Assembly: GCF_002368395.1 (NCBI RefSeq)
Contig: NZ_AP018254.1
Coordinates: 3,534,001-3,598,000 of the forward strand
Length of the DNA stretch: 64,000 nucleotides
From: Calothrix sp. NIES-3974
GTDB taxonomy: Bacteria; Cyanobacteriota; Cyanobacteriia; Cyanobacteriales; Nostocaceae
Reading direction: 5' to 3'
The translations under genes and the position numbers were made by a program. Shown one piece after another: positions 1 to 8,879 of this stretch. The notes below the pieces were generated by a model. That model had not been told where the DNA came from, ran no database searches, and worked only from the letters and a program-made list of their open reading frames with translations. How positions within the stretch are numbered: the stretch's first letter is position 1; each line of letters begins with the position of its first letter.

Positions 1-75
1 GGATTTTAGATTTTGGATTACTCTTCGGTCGATCCGCACTACGTGCGTCTATGGATTTTGGATTGTTGCGACTAC
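1..75. repeat. Dispersed intergenic repeat (family G)
   Basis: Low-complexity text of the type GATTTTGGATT surrounds a core (CTTCGGTCGATCCGC, then CTACGTGCGTCTATGGATT). The same core recurs at about 42854-42915 and 44374-44460. It is non-coding. The remaining stretch up to the first gene holds no gene that I can support; a membrane-fusion partner of the RND pump would be expected just left of the window. Confidence 0.7.
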
Positions 76-274
76 TTCCCCCTTAGCGTACACAGAACTT
101 GACTCGATGAGAAACTGCGTTACGTGCGTTTACAGGTCGTTTCTACCCCTCTCTCTGCTCAGGATGATCCAATTAATAATTATCCCATTTTCGATTGTGG
201 AACAGGCATCCCTGCTTGTCTTTGTGGTCAAGATGACTTTCGCCGATAATTTTATACTTACCGACTACTGATTT

Positions 275-3200
275 ATGTCATTTAATGTTTCTACCTGGAC
301 TATCAAAAAACCAGTACCGACGATAATTTTATTTTTGATTTTTACCTTGGTCGGTTGGTTTTGTTTTAACTTGTTGGGGATTGATACTAACCCCAACATC
401 GATATTCCCACGGTGCAAGTTACCGTCACTCGACCGGGAGCAGGACCGAATGAGTTGGAATCTCAGGTGACGAAAAAAATCGAAGATGCGGTTGCGGGAT
501 TGGGGAACATAGACGAACTACGTTCCACCATTACCGACGGGGTTTCGACCACGGTAATTAACTTTGATTTAGGGGTTAATTCCGACCGCGCAACCAATGA
601 TGTACGGAATGCGATCGCCCAGATTCGTCAAAGTCTTCCCCAGGATATTAATGACCCGATTGTCCAACGTCTGGAGTTTGCTGGTGGACCGATTATGACC
701 TATGTGGTCAGTTCTGACCAGCGTTCTGTGGAGGAATTGAGCAATTTGGTTGACCAGACCATCAGTCGCGCTCTTCTGTCGGTGCGGGGTGTAGCTCAAA
801 TTCGACGGGTTGGAGGGGTAGATCGGGAAATTCGGGTGAATCTAAACCCGGAACGGTTGGAATCTTTGGGAATTACTGCGACCCAAGTTAATGACCAATT
901 GCGGGCTTTTAATATTAATTTACCCGGTGGTCGGGCAGAAATTGGTGGCAGTGAACAAACTATCCGGACTTTGGGTAGTGCGGAAAGTGTGCAGCAGTTA
1001 CAAAATTACGAAATCGTTTTACCCAGGGGAGGTTCTGTTCCCCTTTCGGCTTTGGGTACTGTGGAAGATGGGTTTGCAGACCTACGGCAAAATGCTCGTC
1101 TTGACGGTAAACCAGTTGTCAGTTTCCAGGTTTTACGTAGCACTGGTAGTGTGATGGTGACCGTGGAGGAAGGCATTAAAAGGGAAGTGGAGAAGTTGAA
1201 AAAAACTCTTCCCGATGATGTGAAACTGGAATTAATTTTTACCAGGGCAACCTTTGTGCGAGAGTCCTATGAAGGGACAATGGGTGAATTATTATCGGCT
1301 GCGGTTTTAGCAGTATTAGTAATTTTACTGTTTTTAAGGGATTGGCGAGCAACTTTAATTACCGCCGTCACCTTACCCCTATCTATTATTCCCACCTTTG
1401 GGGTGATGTTTGCCCTCGGTTATACCCTGAATAACATGACCCTACTGGCGTTAGGATTAGCCGTTGGGAACTTAATCGATGATGCCGTGGTGGAAATTGA
1501 AAACATGGAGCGGCATTTACGCATGGGTAAAACCCCTCGTCAAGCGGCTCTTGATTCCTCTGGGGAGGTGGGTTTGGCTGTAATTGCTACTTCCGCCACC
1601 ATTATCGCCGTCTTTTTACCAGTGGCATTTATGGGGGGGATTCCCGGTCAATTCTTCCAGCCCTTTGGTGTGACAGTTTCTACCATCACCGTATTTTCCA
1701 CAGCAGTGGCTCGGATGGTGACACCCATGATGGGAGCCTATTTACTGAAGAAAATTCCCCCCAAACCGCAAACAAATCAACCCAAAAAAAGCCGTCGTTT
1801 TCGACCCTACGCTTCCATTCTCCAGTTTGCCCTGCGTCATCGCATTACTACCCTAGGAATAGCCTTTGCCTTTTTCGTCTTTAGTTTGATGTTAGTACCC
1901 CTAATTCCCAAGGGTTTAGTGGATAGTGCTGATGTCGGTATTTCCACCGTATCCATCGAATTACCACCCGGTTCCACCCTAGCCGATACGGAAAGGGTTG
2001 TTAACCAAGCAAGGGAAATCATCACCAAAAACCCCGCAGTTGCGAGTATTCTCTCCACAGAAGAACTGGGATCTGCCACCCTCACCGTCCGTTTAAAAGA
2101 AAAAAATAACCGGAATATTTCCCAAGCCGAATTTGAACAACAAGTGCGATCGCAATTTAATTCGATTCCCGGTGCAAGGGTTAGTTTCCAAAGTACGGGA
2201 GCAGTGGGAGGTAGGAAGGATGTCACTATCCTATTGCAAAGTGAAAATCCCCAAGCTCTCACCCAAGCGGCTAATTCCCTAGAGCAGGAAATGCGGACTA
2301 TAAATGGTTTGGTGGAGGTGTCCTCTTCTGCAAGTTTAGTCAAACCAGAAATTTTAGTAATTCCCGACCCCCAAAGAGCGGCAGATTTAGGTGTGAGTGT
2401 GCAGGCGATCGCTCGGACAGCTTCCTTAGCAACCATTGGTGATAACGAGGCAAATTTAGCCAAGTTTAATTTACCAGACCGACAAATTCCCATCCGTGTA
2501 CAAATCGACCCCCAAGCAAGACAAGATATTAACACCCTGCGCAATTTACAAGTACCCAGTCAAAATGGCGGATTAGTTCCCCTGATTGCTGTTGCAGATA
2601 TTCGTTTTGGTAGTGGTTCTGCTGCTATTAACCGCTTTGACCGGATGCGTCAGGTTTCCGTTGAAGCAAATTTGCAAGGTATTTCCCTGGGAGATGCAGT
2701 CCAAGCGGTCAATCAATTACCAACCATGCAAAACCTTCCTGCGGGTGTCACCCGACGTTCCGCTGGAGATGCGGAAATTATGCAGGAAATTTTCGGTCGC
2801 TTTGGTTCTGCACTTGGTCTGGCAGTACTAATGATTTATGCCATCCTCGTGGTTCTCTATAACAATTTTCTCCACCCCATCACGATTATGGTTGCCCTAC
2901 CCTTGAGTTTAGGTGGTACACTGATGGCCTTGATGATAGCTCAAAAAGCCCTGGGTTTATACGCCTTAATTGGAATTGTCCTGTTGATTGGGATTGTCAC
3001 CAAAAACTCCATTTTGCTGGTGGACTACACAATTATGGGACTAGAAGCCGGAAAACCCCAACGTCAAGCTTTAATGGAAGCAGGAATCTCCCGACTACGA
3101 CCAATTTTAATGACCTCCCTCTCCACTATTGCTGGTGTTGTTCCCCTCGCGTTAGGAATCGGTGCAGGTGCAGAAGTGCGTCAATCAATGGGTGTAGCTG

Positions 3201-3391
3201 TAATTGGTGGTTTTATCACTTCCACCCTACTAACTTTAGTAGTTGTTCCCGTCCTATTTACCTATATCGATGGCTTTAACAACTGGTTGATTAAAATATT
3301 ATCACCCCTGGTCAGCAACGAGAGAAAAACTCCTGCGATCGCTCAACGGAAAACCAGGGATTTACCAGTGTCCGAATCCAAATCATCATGA
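275..3391 (+). CDS. RND efflux pump inner-membrane subunit (HAE1/AcrB family)
   Basis: A 1038-residue resistance-nodulation-division transporter, the usual family length. It pumps substrates out across the envelope using the proton gradient, working as a trimer with a periplasmic adaptor and an outer-membrane channel. An N-terminal membrane helix (about 10-37) is followed by the periplasmic porter start with PNIDIPTVQVTVTRPGAGPNE. Helices 2-6 lie near 335-490 and a second set near 860-1010. The proton-relay residues are visible: the Asp pair at about 402-403 in NLIDDAVVEIEN and the Lys at about 910 in GIVTKNSILLVDY, so it should be active. No clear Shine-Dalgarno precedes the ATG. The substrate cannot be told from sequence. 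The adaptor gene is probably upstream, outside the window. Confidence 0.93.
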   Translation: MSFNVSTWTIKKPVPTIILFLIFTLVGWFCFNLLGIDTNPNIDIPTVQVTVTRPGAGPNELESQVTKKIEDAVAGLGNIDELRSTITDGVSTTVINFDLGVNSDRATNDVRNAIAQIRQSLPQDINDPIVQRLEFAGGPIMTYVVSSDQRSVEELSNLVDQTISRALLSVRGVAQIRRVGGVDREIRVNLNPERLESLGITATQVNDQLRAFNINLPGGRAEIGGSEQTIRTLGSAESVQQLQNYEIVLPRGGSVPLSALGTVEDGFADLRQNARLDGKPVVSFQVLRSTGSVMVTVEEGIKREVEKLKKTLPDDVKLELIFTRATFVRESYEGTMGELLSAAVLAVLVILLFLRDWRATLITAVTLPLSIIPTFGVMFALGYTLNNMTLLALGLAVGNLIDDAVVEIENMERHLRMGKTPRQAALDSSGEVGLAVIATSATIIAVFLPVAFMGGIPGQFFQPFGVTVSTITVFSTAVARMVTPMMGAYLLKKIPPKPQTNQPKKSRRFRPYASILQFALRHRITTLGIAFAFFVFSLMLVPLIPKGLVDSADVGISTVSIELPPGSTLADTERVVNQAREIITKNPAVASILSTEELGSATLTVRLKEKNNRNISQAEFEQQVRSQFNSIPGARVSFQSTGAVGGRKDVTILLQSENPQALTQAANSLEQEMRTINGLVEVSSSASLVKPEILVIPDPQRAADLGVSVQAIARTASLATIGDNEANLAKFNLPDRQIPIRVQIDPQARQDINTLRNLQVPSQNGGLVPLIAVADIRFGSGSAAINRFDRMRQVSVEANLQGISLGDAVQAVNQLPTMQNLPAGVTRRSAGDAEIMQEIFGRFGSALGLAVLMIYAILVVLYNNFLHPITIMVALPLSLGGTLMALMIAQKALGLYALIGIVLLIGIVTKNSILLVDYTIMGLEAGKPQRQALMEAGISRLRPILMTSLSTIAGVVPLALGIGAGAEVRQSMGVAVIGGFITSTLLTLVVVPVLFTYIDGFNNWLIKILSPLVSNERKTPAIAQRKTRDLPVSESKSS

Positions 3392-3432
3392 AAATTCAAA
3401 GTGTTTCCCCACTTTTACCACATGGAGTTACC

Positions 3433-3461
3433 AGAGAGATGACCCGACGGGTCGTCTCCAC
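3433..3461. repeat. REP-like palindrome
   Basis: An imperfect copy of the palindrome family GTAGAGACGACCCG-CGGGTCGTCTCTAC, just downstream of the RND stop codon. The short reading frame that overlaps the RND stop and runs through this repeat into the left end of the insertion sequence is probably not a gene. Confidence 0.6.
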
Positions 3462-3596
3462 ACTCGATTTTTACGTGCAGCGATCGCTTGTCATCCCCAA
3501 CTCAAACCCCAACCAACCAATGCTCCCCCAATCCCAAATACTAGGCTTAAGACCACTGACGAGACGAACTCAGGTTTATTCCCCTCGCTCCCACGG

Positions 3597-5167
3597 CTAT
3601 CCATTAGTCACATCTTTCTTAACAAAGTCTGAAAAGCGATTATAGAAATGATTTCAGTAGAGGGATTAAGCATTAAGATTAGACAAAACTCAGAAAGTAT
3701 GCATTTAGATTTGATGGGCTAGCTTCCAAGTTACGGCGATATCGTGCAATCGTCGTAACCCTCTCCAAATCGTCTTGACTCCAGGTTCCCCATCACCTTT
3801 ACGACCCAGAAAACCACCTAGTCGAGCAATCATTCGTACAGCTTCTCTTAATGTTGGTGGCTGATCTGGTGGAATTGGGTTTTTGTTCACACTTACACAT
3901 AAAGATTGCCATTCAACTGTAGTTAAAACCGTTTCACAACTTTGTTCTGGATTATCCCTTGCTTGGTAAGTTAACCATAATAATCGCCATGCCACAATCG
4001 AATATGTCGCTAATGCCATTGATAGGCGTTTTCCTGTCTCCAGTTGTAATTCCTCGATTCGACAACCGCTTTTCAATGTATAGTGATAACGCTCGATTAA
4101 CCAACGATATGTATACCATTCAACACATTTTACCGCATCTTCAAGGCTATTAATTTCCAATGTCGTTAACAATAACCAACTGATTGGTTTTATCTCCGAT
4201 GGTGGACTCTTTTCTTCTGCTAATATCACCTGTAGTTTTACTGGTTTACAAAGCGAACGCCCGAGCTTATTTTTTGGTACTTCTATTTCAACTGTTTCGT
4301 ATCTAATTGTTAGTTTTGCTATCCTTTCTGGTCTTTCTGGATTTCTTCTTACCTTGACTTCTACTTCTCCCTGAGTTGGACTTGACCTGATCGCCTCATG
4401 TAGATAATTCGCTGTATGGCTAACTTTTCTATTATGAGTTCCTCTGATTAGTAAGTGGCTATTTTCTGGTCTTTCCTGATTAAATAAATCAAATATATCT
4501 GCTTCTGAGTCTGCTACTGTTATGATTTTTATCTTTTCTGGTAGTAATTTATTTGTTCTCTCTAGCCCTTCCAACCATCTTTGGCTTTCTTTTTCTTCTG
4601 TTTGTCTTTTTCTACGTGTTTTTGCTATTCCTAAATCTTCGATATTTCTTGACCATACTTGTTGGTCTATTACTCCCAGTGGAACTCCTTTTATGCTTGA
4701 TAATAACGTTGAATGTACTTTTAATCCTAAACTTTTTCTCTGGTCTAGATATCCAATTCCTTCTGTTGCTGGATGACTTGTTACATCCATATTTGTTGTG
4801 TCTTGTATTGCTAATACTATCTCGTGTTCTTTTGCCCTTTCGATTGTACTTTTGATATGTCCATTGCTTATATCTGATGGTTTTATATACGGCGAACTCC
4901 ACAAATCATATGCTGCTGTTGTCGCTGCTACGCTCCCACATGCTTGAGGTACACTCGATGTTGGTTGTGCTGCTAAATCTTCTACCATCTTTATCAAACG
5001 CTTGTTTCGCCGTTTATCTCCCAAATCCAAGTGCTTCAATTCCCTTGCTGCCCATTTTTCCATTTTTTACACCCTATCTTTCCTCTCTCAAAACTATACC
5101 TATCAAGCCTTTCGTCTTCTTTTAAGTATTTTTACTTTTTGTTAAGAAAGATCCGGGTAATGGATAG
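3597..5167 (-). mobile_element. Complete IS4-family (IS50-like) insertion sequence with 9-bp target duplication
   Basis: The element is 1571 bp. The left end reads CTATCCATTA at 3597 and continues to ATCTTTCTTAACAAA (to about 3626); the right end is the inverted copy (about 5138-5167) with a few mismatches in the middle. The 9 bases on each side are identical, CTCCCACGG at 3588-3596 and at 5168-5176. Nine-base duplications are usual for the IS50 group. Intact ends, an exact duplication and an open transposase frame point to a recent, possibly still active insertion. Confidence 0.95.
3705..5063 (-). CDS. tnpA: IS4-family transposase, Tn5/IS50-like
   Basis: A 452-residue DDE transposase. The N-terminus (EKWAARELKHLDLGDKRRNKRLIKMVEDL) resembles the Tn5 DNA-binding segment. 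The catalytic triad is visible: Asp88 in LAIQDTTN, Asp185 in VADSEADIF and Glu324 in YTYRWLIERYHYTLK, the last fitting the Y-(2)-R-(3)-E-(6)-K signature of the IS4 group. The C-terminal IARLGGFLGRKGDGEPGVKTIWRG also parallels Tn5. It should cut and paste the surrounding element by binding its about 30-bp ends. No frameshift or stop is seen. It is the only gene in the element; no passenger gene is present. Confidence 0.95.
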   Translation of the reverse strand: MEKWAARELKHLDLGDKRRNKRLIKMVEDLAAQPTSSVPQACGSVAATTAAYDLWSSPYIKPSDISNGHIKSTIERAKEHEIVLAIQDTTNMDVTSHPATEGIGYLDQRKSLGLKVHSTLLSSIKGVPLGVIDQQVWSRNIEDLGIAKTRRKRQTEEKESQRWLEGLERTNKLLPEKIKIITVADSEADIFDLFNQERPENSHLLIRGTHNRKVSHTANYLHEAIRSSPTQGEVEVKVRRNPERPERIAKLTIRYETVEIEVPKNKLGRSLCKPVKLQVILAEEKSPPSEIKPISWLLLTTLEINSLEDAVKCVEWYTYRWLIERYHYTLKSGCRIEELQLETGKRLSMALATYSIVAWRLLWLTYQARDNPEQSCETVLTTVEWQSLCVSVNKNPIPPDQPPTLREAVRMIARLGGFLGRKGDGEPGVKTIWRGLRRLHDIAVTWKLAHQI

Positions 5168-5287
5168 CTCCCACGGGGAGCGTGGGAGCAGAATCTGCGA
5201 GGTTCCTACCTCGTGAATGAAGGCGGAGCCTTCAACTCACTATATGACCACGCAGAGCATGGTCACTAGATAAAAGTTTTCATAAAT

Positions 5288-6694
5288 TTAAAATCCCAAA
5301 TCGCCAAACACTGCTTGAATCTGTGCTTGCGCTTTATGCAAGGATTCGATCCATTCCCGTTCCGGGTCACTATCGGCCACAATTCCTGCACCAACTTGTC
5401 CCCAGACGGTTTTTTGATGGGGTATATTACTGCTATTATCTGCTGTTAACAATAAAGTCCGAATCAGGATATTTAAATCCAGGTTTCCCCTCACATCCAC
5501 ATAACCGCAGGAACCATAAAATAAACTGCGTCGTACAGGTTCAAGTTCTTCGATAATTTCCATACACCGCACCTTGGGACATCCGGTAATCGTTCCACCG
5601 GGAAACATGGCTTTGATCAGGTCAATTGGTTTGACATTGGCTTTTAATTTACCTTTGACATTGCTCACCAAGTGCATGACATGACTGTAACGCTCAATGA
5701 TCAATAACTCATCCACAACCACGCTCCCCCATTCACAAACCCGACCTAAATCATTGCGTTCCAGGTCAACTAACATGATATGTTCAGCTCGTTCTTTAGT
5801 ATTGCTGAGTAATTCTGCTGCCAACTCCCCATCCATCTGGGGAGTGATTCCCCGTTTGCGGGTTCCAGCAATGGGTCGGGTTTCGGCTTGGTTCCCCTGT
5901 AATTTGACTAAACGTTCTGGGGAACAGGATACCACTTCTCCCCAAGGTGTACGCCAATAGGATGCGAAGGGGGAGGGGTTTATTTGCTGTAAACGTCGGT
6001 AAATTTCCCATCCGGATGTGGTGGTGGAGGTACTAAAGCGGAGGGACAAATTAGCTTGAAAAATATCCCCAGCGAGTATGTATTTTTTGGCTTTGATCAC
6101 AGCAGTTTCGTAATCCAGTTGCTGGGAGAGGAATTTGAGGGGAGAAGGAGTAGAGACGACTCCTTGGGTCGTCTGTAAGGGTAAGGAAATTAAAGCTTGC
6201 ATTTGGTCGAGTTGGTGTGGTTCACTCGCTGCAAACCAAAGGATTTGCTGGTGGTGGTCGAGGATTGCGAAGGTTTCCGGTACATACCAAAACGCGACGG
6301 GGAAGGGGAGGGAATCCGGTTTGGTATAGGGTAATTTTTCTATTTCCCCTGCTAAATCATAACCGAACCAACCCAACCACCCACCAATAAAGGGGAGTTC
6401 CTGGGGTATGTCGGGATGGATTTGCTCCTGGTTTGCTGCGGAAAATACTGTTTCTAGCTGGGTAAATACCTGTCCTAGGGATGGGGTGAATATTTGAGGG
6501 ATGTGATGAATTTGACGAGGTTTCCCAGCACAAATCGAATATCTAGCGAGGTAGGGGTTTTCTGTGGGGATGGGATAGGGACTTTCCAGTAGGGTTGCGA
6601 TCGCACTGTTTGTGCGAATATATAATTTGGCAAAAATATCTGATGCGGTTTGTTGGTGGAGAGGTTGCGATCGCCAGTACCAGGAAAATGCCAT
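5288..6694 (-). CDS. pabB: Chorismate-utilising enzyme: aminodeoxychorismate/anthranilate synthase component I
   Basis: A 468-residue protein of the TrpE/PabB family, which aminates chorismate with ammonia from a glutaminase partner. The C-terminal chorismate-binding domain shows PIAGTRKRG, ELLSNTKERAEHIMLVDLERNDLGRVC, FPGGTITGCPKVRCMEIIEELE and FYGSCGYVDVRGNLDLNILIRT. The short N-terminus and the last motif look like PabB, whereas PIAGT (rather than PIKGT) is the anthranilate-synthase form, so the product is not settled. The frame is open 48 codons further upstream, but that extension is translated from REP palindromes and repeat DNA, so I chose the ATG before AFSWYWRSQP. It would feed folate or tryptophan synthesis. 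Confidence 0.82.
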   Translation of the reverse strand: MAFSWYWRSQPLHQQTASDIFAKLYIRTNSAIATLLESPYPIPTENPYLARYSICAGKPRQIHHIPQIFTPSLGQVFTQLETVFSAANQEQIHPDIPQELPFIGGWLGWFGYDLAGEIEKLPYTKPDSLPFPVAFWYVPETFAILDHHQQILWFAASEPHQLDQMQALISLPLQTTQGVVSTPSPLKFLSQQLDYETAVIKAKKYILAGDIFQANLSLRFSTSTTTSGWEIYRRLQQINPSPFASYWRTPWGEVVSCSPERLVKLQGNQAETRPIAGTRKRGITPQMDGELAAELLSNTKERAEHIMLVDLERNDLGRVCEWGSVVVDELLIIERYSHVMHLVSNVKGKLKANVKPIDLIKAMFPGGTITGCPKVRCMEIIEELEPVRRSLFYGSCGYVDVRGNLDLNILIRTLLLTADNSSNIPHQKTVWGQVGAGIVADSDPEREWIESLHKAQAQIQAVFGDLGF

Positions 6695-6731
6695 GCGATT
6701 TAGGATTTGAGATTTGGGATTTTGAATTGTG

Positions 6732-6808
6732 GTAGAGACGACCCGTCGGGTCGTCTCTACGGGTCGTCCCCGTCGGGTCGTCTCTACGGTTCGTCGCGAC
6801 GGTTCGTC
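6732..6808. repeat. REP-like palindromes, tandem
   Basis: A perfect palindrome at 6732-6760 (GTAGAGACGACCCG, then its complement) is followed by degenerate half copies to about 6808. It lies immediately upstream of the pabB-like start and creates a false N-terminal extension in that frame. Confidence 0.8.
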
Positions 6809-6995
6809 TAGAATAATGAGTAAAAATTGATTTCGCAATTACCCGTTACAGTTTTGGTAACAGGATGATTGTTACTGGTTTTACATAGTAAAACAAAACC
6901 ATGAACTTCTTGCGGTTTTAGGGAGAAAAAAGGGAAATTAAAGGGTACACAACACCTTTCCATTTCCCTTTTTCCATTTGTTTGATTTAGTTTGT

Positions 6996-7901
6996 CTATT
7001 TAGTGGCTTTGACTGGTTTTGCAGATGATTCCAACCCCTTAATGCCATTAATAAACATGGGGACGAATTTTTCCATAAACTCTTGGGGGTTACGGTTCCA
7101 AATTCTCTGTGCTGCTTGCAGTCTAGTCATCTGCAATTCGGGTGCAAGCAAAGTTTGCGGTAAACGCTCCATCAGATATTGGGTACGCTCCCACAAAGGC
7201 ATATTATTCGTTACTTCCACTAAATTAGCAACTCTGCGCAATTCCGCACCCAAGGTAATATCCATCCCCGATTCATATGCAGCTTGTTCAATTGCAGCAT
7301 ATTTTTTCTTGGCTTGTTCAACTTTTTGTCTGTGTTCTGGACTTTGAGCAGCTAATTTCCCTAACCAACGGTTCCCCCAGCGCACATGTCCTGCTTCTTC
7401 CGGTAAGATTTTTTCGATGGTTTCACGAATCTTAATATTTTCTGCCGTTTGGGATGCTTGTTTGAGAGCATAAATATGGGCAGAAAAATACTCACAACCC
7501 CGTTTTTCCGTAACGTTAATTGCTGCTAGAGAGGAAATCAAGAAATCATCTAGGTCTTTCGCTGGGTCTTTGGTTTCACTATCCAATAACCTCTCAAATT
7601 CGTTGATGTAAGACATTCCCGGTGGGGTTCCTACGCTTACACCCATATCCACTAACAAATCAGTTAGCCACATAGCGTGACGAGCTTCGTCGGCAATATG
7701 ACGGGACAAATCCCGAATTAATTCCGGTGATTTCCCATCTAGTTGCTCAATCAAATTCGTTAAATCCTTACAACTGCGCTGTTCGCTGTAACGATAACGA
7801 TTCAGCGTAATCGCATGAATTTCGCGATCGCGCACTATCTGCGCTAATATCTCCCTCGCTCCTAAAGCATTTTGGAATTTCTTCGGATATGTGACGGTCA
7901 T
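6996..7901 (-). CDS. Ferritin-like di-iron protein
   Basis: A 301-residue soluble, helical protein with the residue pattern of a ferritin-like four-helix bundle. Candidate iron ligands appear in pairs: Glu in RYSEQRSCKDL with IADEARHAMW (ExxH), and Glu in VTEKRGCEYFSAH with LPEEAGHVRWGN (EExxH). This E...ExxH...E...EExxH order is the usual di-iron carboxylate layout. The substrate is unknown; relatives in cyanobacteria are uncharacterised or annotated only as ferritin-like. A C-terminal region of about 100 residues (ending IKGLESSAKPVKATK) follows the bundle. It stands alone, with no obvious operon partner. Confidence 0.75.
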   Translation of the reverse strand: MTVTYPKKFQNALGAREILAQIVRDREIHAITLNRYRYSEQRSCKDLTNLIEQLDGKSPELIRDLSRHIADEARHAMWLTDLLVDMGVSVGTPPGMSYINEFERLLDSETKDPAKDLDDFLISSLAAINVTEKRGCEYFSAHIYALKQASQTAENIKIRETIEKILPEEAGHVRWGNRWLGKLAAQSPEHRQKVEQAKKKYAAIEQAAYESGMDITLGAELRRVANLVEVTNNMPLWERTQYLMERLPQTLLAPELQMTRLQAAQRIWNRNPQEFMEKFVPMFINGIKGLESSAKPVKATK

Positions 7902-8068
7902 GGTGGTGATGATTACTGTTTGTAAAGTAAATTCATAAATATCTTAACGTAAGCACTTCTAGGTTTAGGCATTTGTCTCCATGCATTTTTATCTGCAAGT
8001 CTTGATAATTGAGATAGACTTTGGAGTCTATGGTGAAGACTTGAAAGTTAGTAGGGAGTAGGGAGTAG

Positions 8069-8193
8069 TGGTCTGTCCCATTAATTTTGATGGGTGAAGA
8101 AAGGCAGGTAGTAGCGCTCATAGCGCCTTCTAATCAAGCTTTTTCTATACTAGAGCCACTACTGCAAACCCTTCATAACTTATGGACAGACCA
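8069..8193. mobile_element. MITE-like element, family C
   Basis: The ends are perfect 10-bp inverted repeats, TGGTCTGTCC at 8069-8078 and GGACAGACCA at 8184-8193. GTAG occurs directly outside both ends and may be a short target duplication. The interior (GTAGTAGCGCTCATAGCGCC and CACCCATCAAAATTAAT on the other strand) recurs in related or partial form at about 15219-15300, 20757-20832, 42961-43050 and 55790-55860. No coding capacity. Confidence 0.7.
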
Positions 8194-8316
8194 GTAGAAA
8201 GTAGCATAAATATTACTTACACCACAACCGATAAAAGAGGTTTTTCCCACTTCCTATTCCCCACTCCCTATCCCAAAATGAGAAAAATATAAATTTTTAT
8301 GAAAAAGTAGCATATG

Positions 8317-8349
8317 GTAACAACCGTTACAGAAATTTCGTGATACATT
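8317..8349 (+). promoter_or_regulatory. gifA promoter with NtcA box over the -35 region
   Basis: GTAACAACCGTTAC at 8317-8330 matches the NtcA consensus GTA-N8-TAC exactly and is a near-perfect dyad. A plausible -10, TACATT, lies at 8344-8349, so the -35 position (about 8321-8326) falls inside the box. In established cases NtcA represses gif genes and activates glnA; a box over the -35 fits repression. The inferred leader is about 55 nt and I do not see a glutamine-riboswitch core in it. Confidence 0.75.
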
Positions 8350-8410
8350 AATAATTGAAAGTCAAAGCAGACTAGATTGAATAAATCCCCAACACATGGA
8401 GGCATGGATT

Positions 8411-8611
8411 ATGTCTACTCAAGAACAAGCAAGAGCATTGATGATGCGTCACCACCACCTAGTTAGAAATCGTCAGTTATCGATGCTAGAACGTGCCGGA
8501 GAAGAAGTTGGGTTAAAAGGAGAAGTATCCCAATATTGGCAACCGATCCAAGGGAAAATCGATCCCACCAAGAGAGAAATATGCGATCGCAGCAATGCAT
8601 CAATGAGTTAA
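8411..8611 (+). CDS. gifA: Glutamine synthetase inactivating factor IF7
   Basis: A 66-residue basic protein beginning MSTQEQARALMMRHHHLVRNRQ and ending YWQPIQ...CDRSNASMS, the pattern I know from cyanobacterial IF7 proteins (about 65 residues). IF7 binds glutamine synthetase type I directly and shuts it off when ammonium is plentiful. I chose the ATG at 8411 because GGAGG at 8399-8403 is a well-placed ribosome site; the in-frame ATG 15 bases earlier sits in that site. Its target glnA is the next gene, convergent, with a shared terminator between them. The same convergent pair is, as I recall, found in Nostoc PCC 7120. Expression should be repressed by NtcA. Confidence 0.93.
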   Translation: MSTQEQARALMMRHHHLVRNRQLSMLERAGEEVGLKGEVSQYWQPIQGKIDPTKREICDRSNASMS

Positions 8612-8652
8612 ATTAGTAACTTGAAAATTAGCAATCAAAGACTAGCAAAAAA

Positions 8653-8675
8653 AAGCCACCCTTGAGGGGTGGCTT
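8653..8675. terminator. Bidirectional intrinsic terminator between gifA and glnA
   Basis: Stem AAGCCACCC (8653-8661) pairs with GGGTGGCTT (8667-8675) around a 5-nt loop. Read on the minus strand it is followed by eight T residues, a good intrinsic terminator for glnA; on the plus strand it is followed by AGTTT, a weaker end for gifA. Confidence 0.85.
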
Positions 8676-8879
8676 AGTTTATATAAAGTTACACAAATTA
8701 ATCACAAGGCTTCATGGAAATACCCGGACTAGTATTTCAACTGATACCAATTTTGCAAAGAGAATTACCACAGACGGAAAGATGGAACCCTTGTCTGGTA
8801 AGAGAGGCGTAGCAATGCTACGTCTACTTTCAAATCTGAAATCCAATTTAGGGTATTAGTCCTCCCAGGAATTATTTCT

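Larger units (their letters stand above)
3579..5280. repeat. Hairpin-chain repeat interrupted by an insertion sequence
   Basis: Removing the insertion sequence (3597-5167) and one 9-bp duplication restores a run of stem-loops: GCTCCCACG/CGTGGGAGC, GAGGT/ACCTC (about 5199-5212), AAGGC/GCCTT (about 5220-5232) and TGACCA/TGGTCA (about 5246-5266), ending in CACTAGATAAAAG. A short relative at about 50346-50393 keeps only the outer borders (CCCCTCGCTCCCA and GTGGTCACTAGATAAAA). So the insertion sequence landed in a dispersed structured repeat. Confidence 0.7.
7902..8410. other. Intergenic region: MITE-like element and gifA promoter
   Basis: This gap holds the family C element at 8069-8193 and the NtcA-overlapped gifA promoter at 8317-8349, both listed separately. 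The open frame at about 7933-8121 crosses the repeat and has no coding signature. Confidence 0.7.

Noticed and set aside
1837-2544. 235-codon frame opposite the RND gene
   Set aside because: Antisense shadow of a well-defined transporter; no independent coding feature.
3388-3645. 85-codon frame overlapping the RND stop by ATGA
   Set aside because: It runs through a REP palindrome, a hairpin repeat and into the end of the insertion sequence; no family pattern. The overlap looks like chance.
7933-8121. 62-codon minus-strand frame upstream of the ferritin-like gene
   Set aside because: Its first half lies in the family C element; no coding signature.
8356-8410. Possible glutamine riboswitch (glnA RNA motif) in the gifA leader
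   Set aside because: The leader is short and I could not find the conserved core; NtcA control explains regulation without it.
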